Assembly: GCA_963989385.1 (NCBI GenBank)
Contig: OZ022499.1
Span: 37,634,866-37,698,865 of the forward strand
Direction: 5' to 3'
DNA: 64,000 nt
Source: Ctena decussata
Taxonomy: Eukaryota; Mollusca; Bivalvia; Lucinida; Lucinidae
The notes beneath the pieces were generated by a model. The model ran no database searches. It was not told the DNA's origin and saw only the letters and a list, made by a program, of their open reading frames with translations. The position numbers and the translations under genes were made by a program. Shown here in pieces: positions 33,335 through 46,175 of this stretch. The stretch's first letter is position 1, and every line of letters starts with the position of its first letter.

Positions 33335-33563
33335 TCAGGTGGGCGAAGCTTGTGGTTCTATCGGGTTGGCATGCGATACTGGCGATGCGATACTTGTGTG
33401 ATCATCGTCATGCTCGATATCGATCTTTTCTTCATCGTCGTCTTCATCATCAAATGACTTGTCGTCCATATCGATTTCATCAAAATCGGTTGAAGAATCG
33501 CGATCAGGAGATGATGCTTGATATCGTTCTAACTTGTCACCATGGAGCTGATGTTGTTGTAGT
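33335..33563 (-). CDS. Six3/6: SIX3/6 homeobox gene, exon 2 (C-terminal tail)
   Basis: The acceptor is a pyrimidine-rich stretch ending TTTTCAG, with the exon starting at 33563. Joined to exon 1 in phase 2, the junction reads AAKN-R-LQQHQLHGDK, which matches the known SIX3/6 continuation after the homeodomain (KNRLQ). The tail has Ser/Asp-rich RYQASSPDRDSS, then an acidic block at residues 221-249 (EDDDEEKIDIEHDDD) and ends EPQASPT at a TGA (33335-33337). The acidic tail is not part of the conserved family core. The full protein with exon 1 is 270 aa, close to SIX6-type lengths. The TGA has an unusual downstream CTA. Confidence 0.88.
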
Positions 33564-34496
33564 CTGAAAAACATGAAAAAGCTTAATTAATGCGCTAATC
33601 GACCTGTACAGATAGATTCTTACACAGTGTGCTCATTTATTATAACAATAATAAAGAAGTCATTCAACGAACAGCTTATCGTTTTCCCAACGAGTTTAAT
33701 AGATTCAGTAATCATATGCACTATTTTTTCATACGACCAGATCACATTTCATTCGCAATTTTCTTATTAAAAATCAAGGTTTCGTCAGTTGAAAAACGGT
33801 TATAGACACCATGAAATAAGGCATTGCGTATTTGCCAATAGATTATTTTTATGACGTCATAACATCCAATATTCACGTTACTTTCGAACTTAAATTTGAA
33901 ATAACAAAATTGAAAACGGTAAGCAATACTTCACAAAAACGACTGATATTATTTTGTATTTGTCATTTCGACACTTAATTTCATTCGCACTTATTCCTTC
34001 AAAGCTACATGTACTAATAATTCTGTTTTTTGTCTCTGTTCATAAAAAATTTATTTATATTATCAAATATCGGTTCACCGGTTTTAAAAAGTCAATGCAT
34101 TTGATGGCTTTGTTTCTTTTGTTGTTGTTTTTTGTTGTTGTTTTCGTTTAGTTTTTTTTTTTTATCATTTAAGTTTTTTTCCTTATTCAGTTTATTTATT
34201 TATTTATTTTTTTTAGTTTTTATTTAAATATACATGTTACTATTTACATGAATCTTTGACACATGTGGGTCTACCTGAATGATTGCGCGTATTGTTAAAA
34301 TATTGCTTTTATTATTACCATGAACATGTCTTCTTTATTTGTTTACTTTCTCATATATATTTATATATTAATCCATTCTTACTTTATTTTATTTTTTTAA
34401 CGAATGGCTCAATATGATAGTATGTTATTCCTTCCTACTGTAAACAGTCTTGTTTTACATTCTAGATGGTTGACCTGATATATGTACTCATTCTGA

Positions 34497-34675
34497 CCCA
34501 TAAAGCGGCAAAAAGCAGACGACACAATTTACGTCTGCAACATTTTAAAAATGTTTCGTCCAGGCTATATCATATTCAGAACTCAATGAACAGAGGGCAA
34601 ACAGTGTTACATCCAGGAGAGAATGAGCCGCCTCGTCTAGATCTACGCTGTTTGAATGTTGATGACGCTTAGTTT
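34497..34675. mobile_element. MITE copy related to 26171-26382, in the SIX3/6 intron
   Basis: It shares GCGGCAAAAAGCAGACGAC, ACGTCTGCAACATTTTAAAA, TTTCGTCCAGG, GGGCAAACAGTG and GATCTACGCTGTTTG. The central hairpin has only a partial left arm, and the ends are worn. Confidence 0.75.
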
Positions 34676-35294
34676 AAACGTATTTTATTGCTTCTTATAA
34701 TACAACAATGGGGTCGGGACACAAGTTCTCACAATATTAGTTTCGGCCCTTCCTCTACAGTGTTAATTTATAAAGCATATCATAGCAAAAACATAACAGC
34801 ACAGCACTGTTTAGATATGATTTAAAAAGCTCTAGGCATATCACGAAGTAGGTTCAGAAAATTTCAGAGCACTCGCTTGAAAGCAATAATGATAACAATA
34901 ACAAGCTACAGAAGAAAGGAAGATAAGACACAAGCCACAAAAAGGAAGATACGACTATGTTTTAGAGGGGAACAACAACGCAATTTAGAATTAGTAGAAA
35001 GACAGGACAAAAAAAAGAAAGAAAAGAACAAGGAACAAAGCCGAGAAGACGACGCTTTTTGTGGGCACGCTCAGAGGAAACGGTTTAATATTTTAATCGC
35101 AAAAATCGCTTCTGAGACAGAAAAAAATTAATACAATTGGAAATAGTATCGTCCTATAAACAAAACTTCGCAAAACCAATCGATGGCCGCAGTGGATGAA
35201 AACGACTGCCTATTTTCTATTTCTGTTTGAAATGAAACCGTTTACTGCAGCGACATTCAAAAAATAACTAGAAATGTTTTTCAGAGAAAAACTG

Positions 35295-36947
35295 ATGTCC
35301 CCCACCAGCCCATTTCCCATCCTCTCTAATGAATAAAAAGCCTGTACAAATAAAAGATTTATGCAAGTTTGTAGAAAATCCATCCCCTGATTCTAAAGGT
35401 ATCCTACATGGAAAACATGTCCTTGACAAATGGGTGAAGGTCACCAACTGCATGTACCAAACATGTATTAAACCTGTCACTATATATTCATGCAAGTCTG
35501 ATGAATATCCATCAACTGGTTCAAGATATAACTCATTTTTAAGAGAGAAAAAAAAGGATTTGTAAGTTAGCTTTTGACTGTGAAAATAGGGTCAAAGTAA
35601 ACTCTTGAGATTGTCCCAAATGTACATCTATGAAATATAAGCGGAAATCAAGCCAAAGGCTAGTCATATATTATCAATTTTAGTGAATTTTCACTTATCT
35701 AAGTCCTCTTACCGCCTTGAAAAGGAGGTCAAGGTCACCAAACTCTGATCAGCTCTTACGTTAGTCCATGTGATGTATCCATGCAAGTTTGGTAAAACTC
35801 CATCAACTGGTTCATGAGATATTGTAGGTACAAGAAATTGTAATCTAAGTCCTTCAGTGACCCTGAAAATAAGGTCAAGGTCACCAAACTCTTGATCAGC
35901 TCTTAAGCTTGTCCCAATGATGTATCCATGCAAGTTTAGTGAAATTCCATCAATTGGTTAAGGAGATATAGTGCATGCAAGAAATTGTCATTTAAGTCCT
36001 CCAGTGACATTGAAATTGAGGTCAAGGTCACCAAAATCTAATCAGCTCTTAAGCTTGTCCCAATGATGTATCTAAGCAAGTTTGATGACATTCCATCCAT
36101 TGGTTCAGGAGAAATAGTGCATACAAGAAATTGTCATCTAAGGAATCCAGTGACCTTGAAAATGAGGTCAAGGTCACCAAAATCTAATCAGCTCTTAAAC
36201 TTGTCCCAGTGATATATCCATGCAAGTTGGGTGAAATTCCATCTGTTGGTTCAAGAGATATTGCACATACAAGAAATCGTCATCTTAGTCCTCCAGTGAC
36301 CTTGAAAATGAGGTCAAGGTCACCAAAATCTAATCAGCTCTTAAACTTGTCCCAATGATATACCCATGCAAGTTTGGTGAAATTCCATCCACTGGCTAAG
36401 GAGATATAGTGCATACAAGAAATTGTCATCTAAGTCCTCCAGTGACCTTGAAAATGAGGTCAAGGTCACCAAATTCTAATCAGCTCTTAAACTTGTCCCA
36501 ATGATATATCCATGCAAGTTTAGTGAAATTCCATTTGTTGGTTCAAGAGATATCGCGCATACAAGAATCTGTCACACCAACTTTCATTGACCTTGAAAAT
36601 GAGGTCAAGGTCACCAAAATCTAATCAGCTCTTAAACTTGTCCCAATGATGTATCCATGCAAGTTTGATGATATTCCATCAGTTGGTTCAAGAGATAGTG
36701 CGCATACAAGAAATTGTCATCTTAGTCCTCCAGTGACCTTGAAAATGAGGTCAAGGTCACCAAAATCTAATCAGCTCTTAAACTTGTCCCAATGATATAT
36801 CCATGCAAGTTTGGTGACATACCATCCATTGGTTCAAGAGATATCGCGCATACAAGAAATCTGTCACGCCGACGCCGACGCCGACGGGATCCGCACTGAA
36901 ACCAATATGTCCCCCCCCCCCCTCCCTCACCTTTGGTGGGGGGACAT
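35295..36947. mobile_element. 1.65-kb TIR element carrying a tandem array, in the SIX3/6 intron
   Basis: It starts ATGTCCCCCACC and ends GGTGGGGGGACAT. Between the ends lie a unique 5' part (35307-35690), eight tandem units (next entry) and a 3' part with CGCCGACGCCGACG and a C-rich run. There is no transposase. Elements that carry an internal tandem array between short ends are known in bivalves; whether this one is such a type is inference. Confidence 0.78.
35695..36870. repeat. Array of eight ~147-bp units, each with TCAAGGTCA
   Basis: Each unit reads approximately TCCTCCAGTGACCTTGAAAA, TGAGGTCAAGGTCACC, AAATCTAATCAGCTCTTAAA, CTTGTCCCAATGATATATCC, ATGCAAGTTTGGTGAAATTC, CATCCATTGGTTCAAGAGAT, ATAGCGCATACAAGAAATTG. 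In most units TGACCTTGA and TCAAGGTCA form an inverted pair 8 bp apart. TCAAGGTCA matches the extended half-site of ERR and NR5A-type nuclear receptors. Units are about 85-95% alike by eye. Confidence 0.92.
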
Positions 36948-38367
36948 AATTCACGAATGCATCACAGCACATCAATTTTATGTTTTCTGAGTGTTTGGAT
37001 GAGAAATGTTTGAATGTAGCCAAGTGATCATCAGACGAGAGTTGATGTAGCCTAAAGGAAGTTTAAGCAAAACAGGCGGTAAGATAATGCATGTTTGTGC
37101 AATACATTTATTGACGTTCATTAACTTGTTGCATTTATTTATTTATCTATTTTATTTCCCTTTACTTTTTTAGGTCTGCCATCCCGTATTTCAAAATCTA
37201 ATGTATCATTCCAATACTTGGTGTGGCGTAATCAAGCCTTTAAGGGGCTATTCATGTCTCTTGACCCCAATGATTCTACAAGCTCGAAATGATACAAAAT
37301 ATTGGTCAAATCCTTCTGGCAATAAACTTGAATATATTCCAATAAGTAAAACGGTTGGATCGTCTATATAAACAAAACCCTGCCGAAACTAATGCCGATT
37401 ATGATATATTGGGTTATAATACACTACTTAGTATATCACTGTTTATTTAAGGTTCTAAGATATCTAGTATTATCTATATAAAATGACTATTTATTACAAC
37501 AAATAAATGTAGACCATATCATAATCGCATTTTATAAGGCATATTTTAGAAAATAAGTATATCTCTTGGTGCAGGTGTCAAAATATTAGATAAATAGATA
37601 GCGATAAACTTAAACAAACTTGAAAGGAATCGTTCCCTATGTTCTTATCCCTTGCATAAACATTCTTATATGGCTTATTTAAAACAGCAGTTTAATAATA
37701 TGGTTAAGCAGCAATATACAAACAACGCTGTAAGTTGTTTTTGTGTCAGTACAATTTGACCTAACAGTCTTTTTTATTGTGTGTGTGTTTGTGTTCCAGT
37801 TTCCTTGCGTCGCAGGTCGTCAGCTGGGGGCTGGGGGTCCTTGGTACGTGACCATATAAGGCATTGCGAGCCCCCAGTCCCGTCTGTTTATAGTCGATCG
37901 TACGTGAGTTCCCTCGGTCTGTCTGCTTTGTTTTTATTCGACAACAAATATAAAACATAAAACTTGTTCGTTTAAAACATCTGGTAATTCCTCGACTGTA
38001 TTTGTTTGTTTGTCGGCATCGAAATTAAAATTGTAGCGTAATATATTGCAAGAATATCAAAGCGACTTGAAACAAATTATAATGATGCTAATTAATCATG
38101 AATTTTATTCGACTGGTTGAAAAAAAACTTATACGGTCCTCGGTAGCCTAATAGCAGGTACACGCCCTTGAAACATGATGCTGAATAAATGTAGAAAGTG
38201 TATGTTACATTGAACATGGCGTTGATTCAACATTTGTGTTAACGTTGATAACCCATTGGGAATATCTTACACAGTATGTACTGGTTCAATACTATATACA
38301 ATACGGTATCTCCACGCAGCATTACAAGACCGAACATAATGTATATTCGACTGTGTGTTTCGTTTTT

Positions 38368-38431
38368 CACGATTCTTAGCGTAAAGCACTTTTTTCTATA
38401 TACAAAGTGGTTTACGCTAAGAATCGTGAAG
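38368..38431. repeat. 64-bp hairpin
   Basis: TCACGATTCTTAGCGTAAAG pairs with CTTTACGCTAAGAATCGTGA-type sequence (TTTACGCTAAGAATCGTGA) around a loop of about 25 bp. Function unknown. Confidence 0.75.
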
Positions 38432-39120
38432 CATGGAACGCGCACGGCCAGTCGACTATGCCCGTAGATTTGCGAAACACGTAGACTTTCGTACCATTTT
38501 ATTACCGCGTACGAACAACATCTGCATTTTCCGCGATGGAGAAATTTATCATCGGAAATCAAGCTTTTGATACTCTCTAAATCTCAAAAATAGACAAATG
38601 TGGGCTTGGGTTGTTAAAATTGTAATAGTTACATTTGTTATAACAAGTGTGAATGGTAGGCCATTATAACTATTGTAAAAGTTTCAGACATAGCCACCAC
38701 AGTTAACACTGTTGGAGCCATATCATGCGGTGAAGAGCTGTCAATGTTTCAATTCAGATATGACAACAATGTCAAGTGCATTTTGAAAATAAAGTTTAAT
38801 AAAAAATGATGTACATCAATCTAGGCTAGTGGGAAGAAACATTTTGAAGGTTTTTATAATCGGAAATAAATTCGGGCAACAAGACAACCAGAATCAGTAG
38901 GCATCCGTACCCTTTAAACACAGGGTTCAATTTCAGTGTTATGGTTACGGGTTAAAACAAATTATTCAAATCTTGTCTATGATAAACTGAACGCATGCAT
39001 ACTGGATACGGCTAGAGTTTAACGCTGAAGAAGGTATGCAGCATTGTGTTCTGTTGGGTCATGTTCAATCCTTTCCAATGTTCACTGTAAGATTTAGGCT
39101 GTTCAGTTTTGCTTAGATTG

Positions 39121-39335
39121 AGGTTGATTTTCGTCAACATAAATGAAATAGGTGACACGGAATTCGGGAGATGTAATAGCACCGCAACAGGCCGCATTGC
39201 CGAAAAGCCGTGTGCTCTACAAAGATTACGGTTGATTATTTGTCAACGTAAGTAAAATATAGTCTAGGTGTGACGGGTTGTGAGCTGTGGTCATAGCACC
39301 GCAACTGGTCTAAAAGTTTAAAAAGCGGTGTGCTC
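39121..39335. repeat. Degenerate ~107-bp direct duplication
   Basis: TTGATTTTCGTCAACATAAAT, TAATAGCACCGCAAC and GCCGTGTGCTC in the first half recur as TTGATTATTTGTCAACGTAA, CATAGCACCGCAACTGG and GCGGTGTGCTC in the second. Confidence 0.6.
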
Positions 39336-39825
39336 AAGAGAATTATCAACCAGGCTGCCTCTTTCAAGGACGTTAGCTTTAGATGGAATTGGTATTAACG
39401 AAAGGCTACGCCAAACGTTTCGCATAAACTTTTTCAAAACCAAAATACATTTTAAGTTATCACAATGAACAATTTAAACATTTAGGTGGATAATACTGTT
39501 TAAATGAATATCCTTCAGTTACCATTTTTTCAAAGGCACTTGTTTACAGTGCTAAAGTGATTATTAAAACTCAAACAAATAGTCTGTATTTCCATAAAAA
39601 AAACTGACACTTGTCAGGGTTTTGAAGAGACGATATCATGTCAAAAGAGAAATGCCAATACAAGTTATACAAGTAATCATATCGTTTCAAATCATTCAGT
39701 TTTTGATACTCAATTTCATCGTAATTCTCAAAAAAATTAGGATATCGTTGGTTATCTGTTTTGTAAATGGTAATTATTCCAAAATTATTCGGTCAATCTT
39801 ACAATTCGGCGATACATAAAAAATT

Positions 39826-39894
39826 GCAAATAGTGCAAACCCTGATCAAACTGCTTCTAAAAGAAGCAGTCTGATCTTGGTCTACACTATTTGC
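39826..39894. repeat. Short hairpin, GCAAATAGTG ends, GATCAAACTGCTTCT core
   Basis: GCAAATAGTGCAAACCCTGA pairs with TCTTGGTCTACACTATTTGC, and CTGCTTCT with AGAAGCAG. It belongs to the dispersed AAACAGTG hairpin family. Confidence 0.78.
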
Positions 39895-40686
39895 TTAAGA
39901 GCTTCGGTTCCAATGTTCAGAGCCATTACGGAAAATTGTATCATCTTATGTCACATTCCTACTATGATTATATTTAAAATGATCCTTTATCTCGAAGAAA
40001 TTAGAAAATCTAACTAGTTTTCAAGAACACTTCATAAAGAATAGGTGCTGGTTATTTAAATAATCTAGCACAATCCAACTTCAATGTCAATAATTTGTGG
40101 CACCTACAGTTTGTTTAAAGCAGTCAAAAAGAATTTCATTTTCAATTTTGTTTGAGCAAGTTTAAATAACTCTTAAAGAGGAGAAGTTTGTATTCACTGC
40201 GACGATACGTCTTCACTTCAAACTGAGTTATTTGTATTTCATGAAAATTGCCTCCTTAATATGGAAATAAAAAACGCATAATAATAAAGCAAGAATTGCA
40301 CTTATACATTAGCATCCTATGCATGTTTGAGTAGTTTCAGCGTCACCGCCAAGTTTGAAATCACTAGCTCACGAGCGTGCATGCAATTTTTTTTTTACTC
40401 CATGCTCTTGTTCAATGACTTGACGGGTTGCCGTCTTCAGTCTTGCTAATTCCCGAAGTGGTTAGTACCAAATTAAAAATTTTTTATGAATTACTCCATT
40501 TTAAACTACTGGGTAACATTTTACATAGGATCAGAACCTTTGTAAGAACGCCTTGTAAAGTGCAGACAACAAACCAACAAATTGGAAACGCAAGCTCTTG
40601 AGGCCCAACATCCTAGAACCATACAGAAACGTGAACCTGAAAATTGCGGAACGGGGTCTGGACTTTGTATCCGTGGACTAGCAGTA

Positions 40687-41023
40687 AACACAGGGTATAA
40701 TCGATTCCGCTAATTTTCGCTTCCTGCAGAGACTGTATGATCATATTTGGCTTCCGCCGAGACTGTCCGCGATCTCTTGCTTCCTGTCGAGACTTCTGTA
40801 AATGATAAATGGCTTCCTGCAGAGACTGTCCGCGTGATTCTGCTTCCTGCCGAGGCTCTCGGCAGGAAGCAGAGTCACGCGGACAGTCTCGGCAGGAAGC
40901 CATTTTCGGAGGACAGTAGTCTCTGCAGGAAGCAAGAGTTCGCGGACAGTCTCAGCGGAAGCCAAATATGACGGACAGTCTCTGCAGGAAGCGAAAATTG
41001 GCGGAATCGATTAAACCCCGTGG
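40687..41023. mobile_element. Fold-back element of repeated 22-bp motifs, copy 1 (intron)
   Basis: The ends CACAGGGTATAATCGATTCC and GGAATCGATTAAACCCCGTG are inverted, with GTAAA on both sides (possible 5-bp duplication). The whole body is built from a motif of about 22 bp, GCTTCCTGCAGAGACTGTCC, in both orientations around a centre at about 40857. Frames open on both strands are by-products. Confidence 0.85.
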
Positions 41024-41866
41024 TAAAGCGTTTACCAAACACAAGACTATAAACCTCTACCCTTCTTTCAAAATTGCAACGACATTGTTAGCCGTATGCC
41101 AAACGCACAACCGAATGTACATGAGAGTCTTTGAGATGTAATTTTGCTGACAGAATTATAGTACAGAAATGAACATACGACAAAGCCAATTTCATCCGTA
41201 TGTCGTCGAGAGCTCTTGATGAAGCAATTTCCCCATCTCATTCAGACAGTGACACCGTCTAACATTGAGATGTCATATCAATTTCCTATCGTTTGTCTAA
41301 GAGACGCACCTAAGTGTACACCTTATAATAAAGTTAGCGTAAGCCAATTTAGACACAGCGAAATCTCTTCTACGTTTCTTCTTGAATAAGTCACAAGACG
41401 AGGATGATGCGTCTAAGTGACATTGATCGCTATTAGACTGGTTATTATCTTGTATAGGAAATAAGATAAGGATGTGTTAGGGCTGAGAAAAGACGATAAT
41501 TTGTTCTGAAGAGAAGGCTCCGTGAACATGTCCTGTCGCTTACTATTTTGTAGATGGATTCACAGATGGTTCAATGAGTGTGACACCATAAAGTTCCCCA
41601 CTTTTTCACCAAACAAATATTCGTCCAGAGAGCATGTTGATGAAAGGGACACTCGCATTGAAATCATGAACCTTTCGTTGACAAATTTGCATATGGTTGA
41701 AAATTTTAAGATCTGAATTTTTGCTGTTTATTGTTTTATGGTTTATACATGTAACACTTCATCGCAACTTGTTTGGGTTTTTACAATACTAGCTGTCTAC
41801 ATTTTCACAACCACTATATATTTATTACTGTGTGTTTGTACGGGTGGGGGAGGAGGAGGCGCGCGA

Positions 41867-41888
41867 GAGAGAGAGAGAGAGAGAGCTG
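41867..41888. repeat. Short (GA)n tract
   Basis: A GGAGGAGGAGGCGCGC stretch precedes about ten GA units. Confidence 0.8.
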
Positions 41889-43416
41889 GGGTATATGGTA
41901 TTGTGGGCAATTGCAAGGTATTCAAGTAAATCTATTAGAGATAGAAACAGTCTCAACATCACAAGCATGCCAAAACCTGCTGGAAAAGATTTTCTATTCA
42001 TATCTTATAAACAAACGCATTAACTTCGCGAAAATATACATTTACCAACAGTTTACAAAAATTGCATTACTGACTATATACAAATCTTCTCTTATATTAG
42101 GATCTATATAGCTTGTATAAACTGTTCACCATTTTAAGTTTCATATCAGCATTTCTCACACGTTCTTGTTGAGAACCTTTCAACTGTCACTTCATTTCTA
42201 GTCTCATATCAAAATTCCGATTGTTTTACTTGAACCAAGTGTCAACAGGGGTGATATCAGGGATCAGTTTTAAGCATATCAACCACATACTTTAATCCTG
42301 TGACAAATCTAAGAGGTATAATGCACAACCATCAATAGAAGTTCAAAGTTACACAATGTTATAGATTCCTTTTGATAAGCACGAATGGACTACGCTATGA
42401 GGTTTCTGGAATGTCCATAAGAATGAATGATACTATGTGGTGATTCTATATTTCACCGAATGGTTATTAAGATTGCAGGTGTCAAGTATAAACAAAATCA
42501 ACAATGAAGACATTTCTCTCTTATCTGCCTGATAGGAATAAGTTGGACTTAGACGGCTCAACAGGTGTCGTTAATACTAATATTTTAGTCTATCTTCATA
42601 TCAAAATCAATAGCAATATCAACAATATTGTTATAAATCCCAAGTAAATTGATCAAAATTGATATCAATCCTTTGACAGCAAAGTGAAAAAGAAACAGAG
42701 ATCGCTGAAATTGACATCCAGAACGTGACAATCACTGCAGTGAGAGCTTGACGCAACAAGTATGCAGTAATTAAAGTTTTATTCAAGGTATTCGCCAGGG
42801 AGTTAATGTAGGTCCTTTATCATTTCTGCGACCTCAGTGTCGTTTTACCGTCTGCCATGGAAAATAATGCAGACTGCAGGATGTTCAAAAAATATATGAC
42901 ATCTTTGCTGTAAATTTATGTTTACAAGTAAAGACCAAAATGATCGTTCGCGACTGATATTAATTATAAGTTATTCGTTAGAAATCCATTTAGTTTTTTG
43001 TGTGTAATTGTGTGTGTGTGTGTATCTTTCATATAAAGTTGTGATGCACGCATTTCATTTCAGACCCACCCTCAGTGTTGATGAATAATAAAATAGCTAT
43101 TTAAGAAGAATGTCTTTATATATTAGTCTACTACAGTAACAGTCATATGTGTTTATTTTTGGTAAAACAAACACTAAAACGCCTAGTAGCTTTTGTGAGA
43201 AATCGGATACTCGGTTCAGCAGAATTTAATATGTTTATGGAAGGAAATGGATAGAAATAATTCTTGTCCTTAAAATAAGCAACTGTAACGTCTTAAACTA
43301 ACTACCGCAATTGTCCAAAAGGTCAAGCCATTTTACTAATTACCTTAATTATTCTAATATGTGAACATGTTGAATTTACAATCCAACAATATGTCAAAGC
43401 ATCGCTGAAGGAATTT

Positions 43417-43487
43417 GCAAACAGTGAAGACCCTGATCAGATTGCTCCTTATTAGGAGCAGTCTGATCATTGGTCTCCACTGTTTGC
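43417..43487. repeat. Short hairpin, GCAAACAGTG ends, GATCAGATTGCTCCT core
   Basis: GCAAACAGTGAAGACCCTGA pairs with TCATTGGTCTCCACTGTTTGC (one mismatch block), and TTGCTCCT with AGGAGCAG. Same family as 39826-39894. Confidence 0.8.
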
Positions 43488-44297
43488 TCAGACATCGCTG
43501 CTCCAATAAACAGTTTTACGGTATTCAAACATGATAAGTGTCATATCGTCTTATATGTTTTCTTTAGATTCGGAATGAAAACTGACCACTTCTACTAACA
43601 AACGCTGGCTAATCTGTCCATCCTAGTGTTTGCTTATAAATACTAGTGTCAAAATAATATCTGCTTATCATTCCTTGTCTTCTAAATATCTCTGTCAGTA
43701 AGCTTTCTCCACTTGTTTATCCATCACACGTGTGATTATATCCATAAAGACGATTAATCGATTAATACACTTGACTAACTTAACCTTTTACCACCATTGC
43801 TCATCGGCTTGGATAGTTTGTCTGGACAGATTGCAATTTTATGTGATACCGTTTCATGCAACCATGCAAACTTAAGCTTTCTTATACCTTTCGTGTGTCC
43901 GTCTGTCCATTGTGTGTTCATTCAATTTTCATTTCTTTTCTTGCTTACTGATGGGTATAAGTAGACCTAGGCTGGAATTATATTTTGGCTTTATTCGATT
44001 ATTCTTGATCTTAACATATTGGTATCCGTCTTTTACTTCGTAACTTATATGTTTCTCTTCTCTTGGTCTGCTTAGCGGGGACATTTATTGTGCATCCATT
44101 TAGTTGCGTTTCAATATTGCCGTGTAGGGTATTTAGGTAAGGATTTTACTCTCATGCTATATGAATTATAATACTGTTAACCCTATGCCTAAACTGGGAA
44201 TCCATGCAGTGGTAGACTATGATCCTGCTCCAGGCTTATATTGCGTACTACATTTTAAATTTTGAAATAAGATTGTTTGAAATGGGTCAACCTTCCG

Positions 44298-44311
44298 TCG
44301 TGTCGCGGCTC
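44298..44311. mobile_element. Solo end of a GAGCCGCG fold-back
   Basis: TCGTGTCGCGGCTC stands alone with no partner arm nearby. It is the only trace of this family inside the SIX3/6 intron. Confidence 0.55.
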
Positions 44312-45838
44312 AACAATGATATGTATGTTTTGGCTTTGTGAATCTGTTCTCATTGCCACTGTATGTAGCTCATGTAACTGCTGGTTAACCAAGAAACCGA
44401 TAGTAAATTAAGCATAAATAATATGACATGACTCTTGAATTAGCTATATAATATGGCTGATGACTTACCAAGGGAGATAATATCGGATTAGGTAATATCT
44501 CTAATCGGGCGAAGCATTTACGGCTTTGAGTTTTGGCAGTCATCGCTGGTATTGCATCCGTTCATGTTTTATATTCTTGAATATAGTAGTTATGGGTACA
44601 CACAATTTGGGTCTCTCTCGCCGCTATAGGGGTTTGAGCCTCCGTTGGCCTACAAGTGAGACAGTCACGTTTTGTCTGCAGAAGGTCGGGTGTTTTACTT
44701 TTTGTTGTTGTTTTTTTCGTTGTTGTTGTTGTTTTTGCGAGAGCCCCGGTTTTCGCCCACCTTTGCTTAAAGATAGGCTCGGTAAGTGAAATATTCTCGA
44801 AAGGGCATAACAATGAGTAATGTCTTCCAGAAACAGTTTTATACAGTATTGTCGAGAAAAATACTAAAAAGCTAAACTGAATTGGGAACAGTTATTTGTT
44901 TATGCATAAACAATATTATTATCATTACATGTATTTATTAATTTATTTTTTTTGTTTTGTTTTGTTTTGCTAATTATTTGTAGTAGTTAGTTTGGTTTCC
45001 AACTGCAGTGGGGATGGAATTGCACGCTTATCATGTGTACAGCCCAGATTTTAGTTTTGAAAAGATGATGTCCAAAATAAAAGTCCTCCCATATACGGTA
45101 TTGTCTTTCATGAATGAACTCTTTAAACTGCATGATGGTCCCAAATGAGCAAACTAAAAAGAAAGGCGCAAAGACTAGCTGTAGTTTTTAGGGCATTGTG
45201 TGTATATTACATTTGCTGTCCAGTTTGAAACTTTTAGCTTTATGTGCATTCTGGTCTGAGGTATATTTGAAGGAACACAGAATATTTGAAAAGTTTTTAG
45301 AGGAAAGTTCGAAACATTAGGGAATGTTTAAGGTATTGGTAGCCCGAGATATACCTCGGACAGTTTGAGATACATGTGATCTCCATTGTAGTCTGGCATT
45401 TGAATATCATTGAAATGCTTTAAGATATCTGCGATGTATTCGGAACTAAATGAAATGTTTTAAAGCCTCTGATACATTGTGGTCAGAGATAAAATTGAAC
45501 CGGAATGAATATATTGTTTTAACTTGATATTGTCAGAGAGAAAACAAATTGAATGTTATAACTATAATCTTAAAGAGTTCCTTCAAGAGCAGAGAATACA
45601 CTGAAATGAAGGGGCAAAGGCCTATGATACATTTTAATCCGGGATATATCGTATTTTAATTAGAAATGTTTGTCATGATAATTCAAACTGAGCGAAATGA
45701 AAATCCTCAGTTGAAACTAAAGATAATGTTTTCTTCGTTGTGAAATAATTTGAGTCTGTAAAATTCTAAAACGGATTGTGATTTTTACAGTAAGAGTTCT
45801 GAGGTGTACAAACTTATCAATATGAACATAATGCATAT

Positions 45839-46073
45839 AAAGTCAACTCTAACATTATGAACATAATGCATATGAAGTCGGTTTTCATCTAAAGCTACCG
45901 ATATCGCAAAGTAAGTTTTTTCTGGTCCCAGAAAATTTACTTTGAGATACCAGTAGTTTGAGATAACAAAAGCTTAAAAGTGAGGAAAAATTGGAAATGT
46001 TTCCAAACTATATTCTTTGATATAAGAGAGTTCTTTGAAATAGTAGTGTTTGAGATAAAGAGAGTCAACTTTA
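45839..46073. mobile_element. Diverged pogo/Tigger-like MITE (intron)
   Basis: Related to 31651-31855 by GTCAACTCT at the left, AGAAAATTTACTTTGAGATA and CAGTAGTTTGAGATAAC in the middle, and AGAGAGTCAACTTT at the right. The terminal CAG and the TA duplication are lost. Confidence 0.65.
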
Positions 46074-46144
46074 TATAGAACATTTTGAGCGTTAGATTCT
46101 TTTAAGTTCATGTTTATACAATAAATGAAATTCTAAGTCGCAAT

Positions 46145-46175
46145 AATAATAGCAATAATAATAATAATAATAAAC
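46145..46175. repeat. (AAT)n microsatellite
   Basis: About nine AAT units with one interruption. Confidence 0.85.

Noticed and set aside
33335..33337. TGA recoded as selenocysteine in SIX3/6
   Set aside because: SIX proteins are not selenoproteins and I saw no SECIS-like element downstream. Near-cognate readthrough fits the CUA context better.
33280..33567. Plus-strand open frame across SIX3/6 exon 2
   Set aside because: Antisense shadow of exon 2 and the extension. No domain and no splice context.
40613..40971. Overlapping frames on both strands with MASAETVR-type repeats
   Set aside because: Translation of the 22-bp repeats of the fold-back element. The same peptides appear at 58.3 kb for the same reason.
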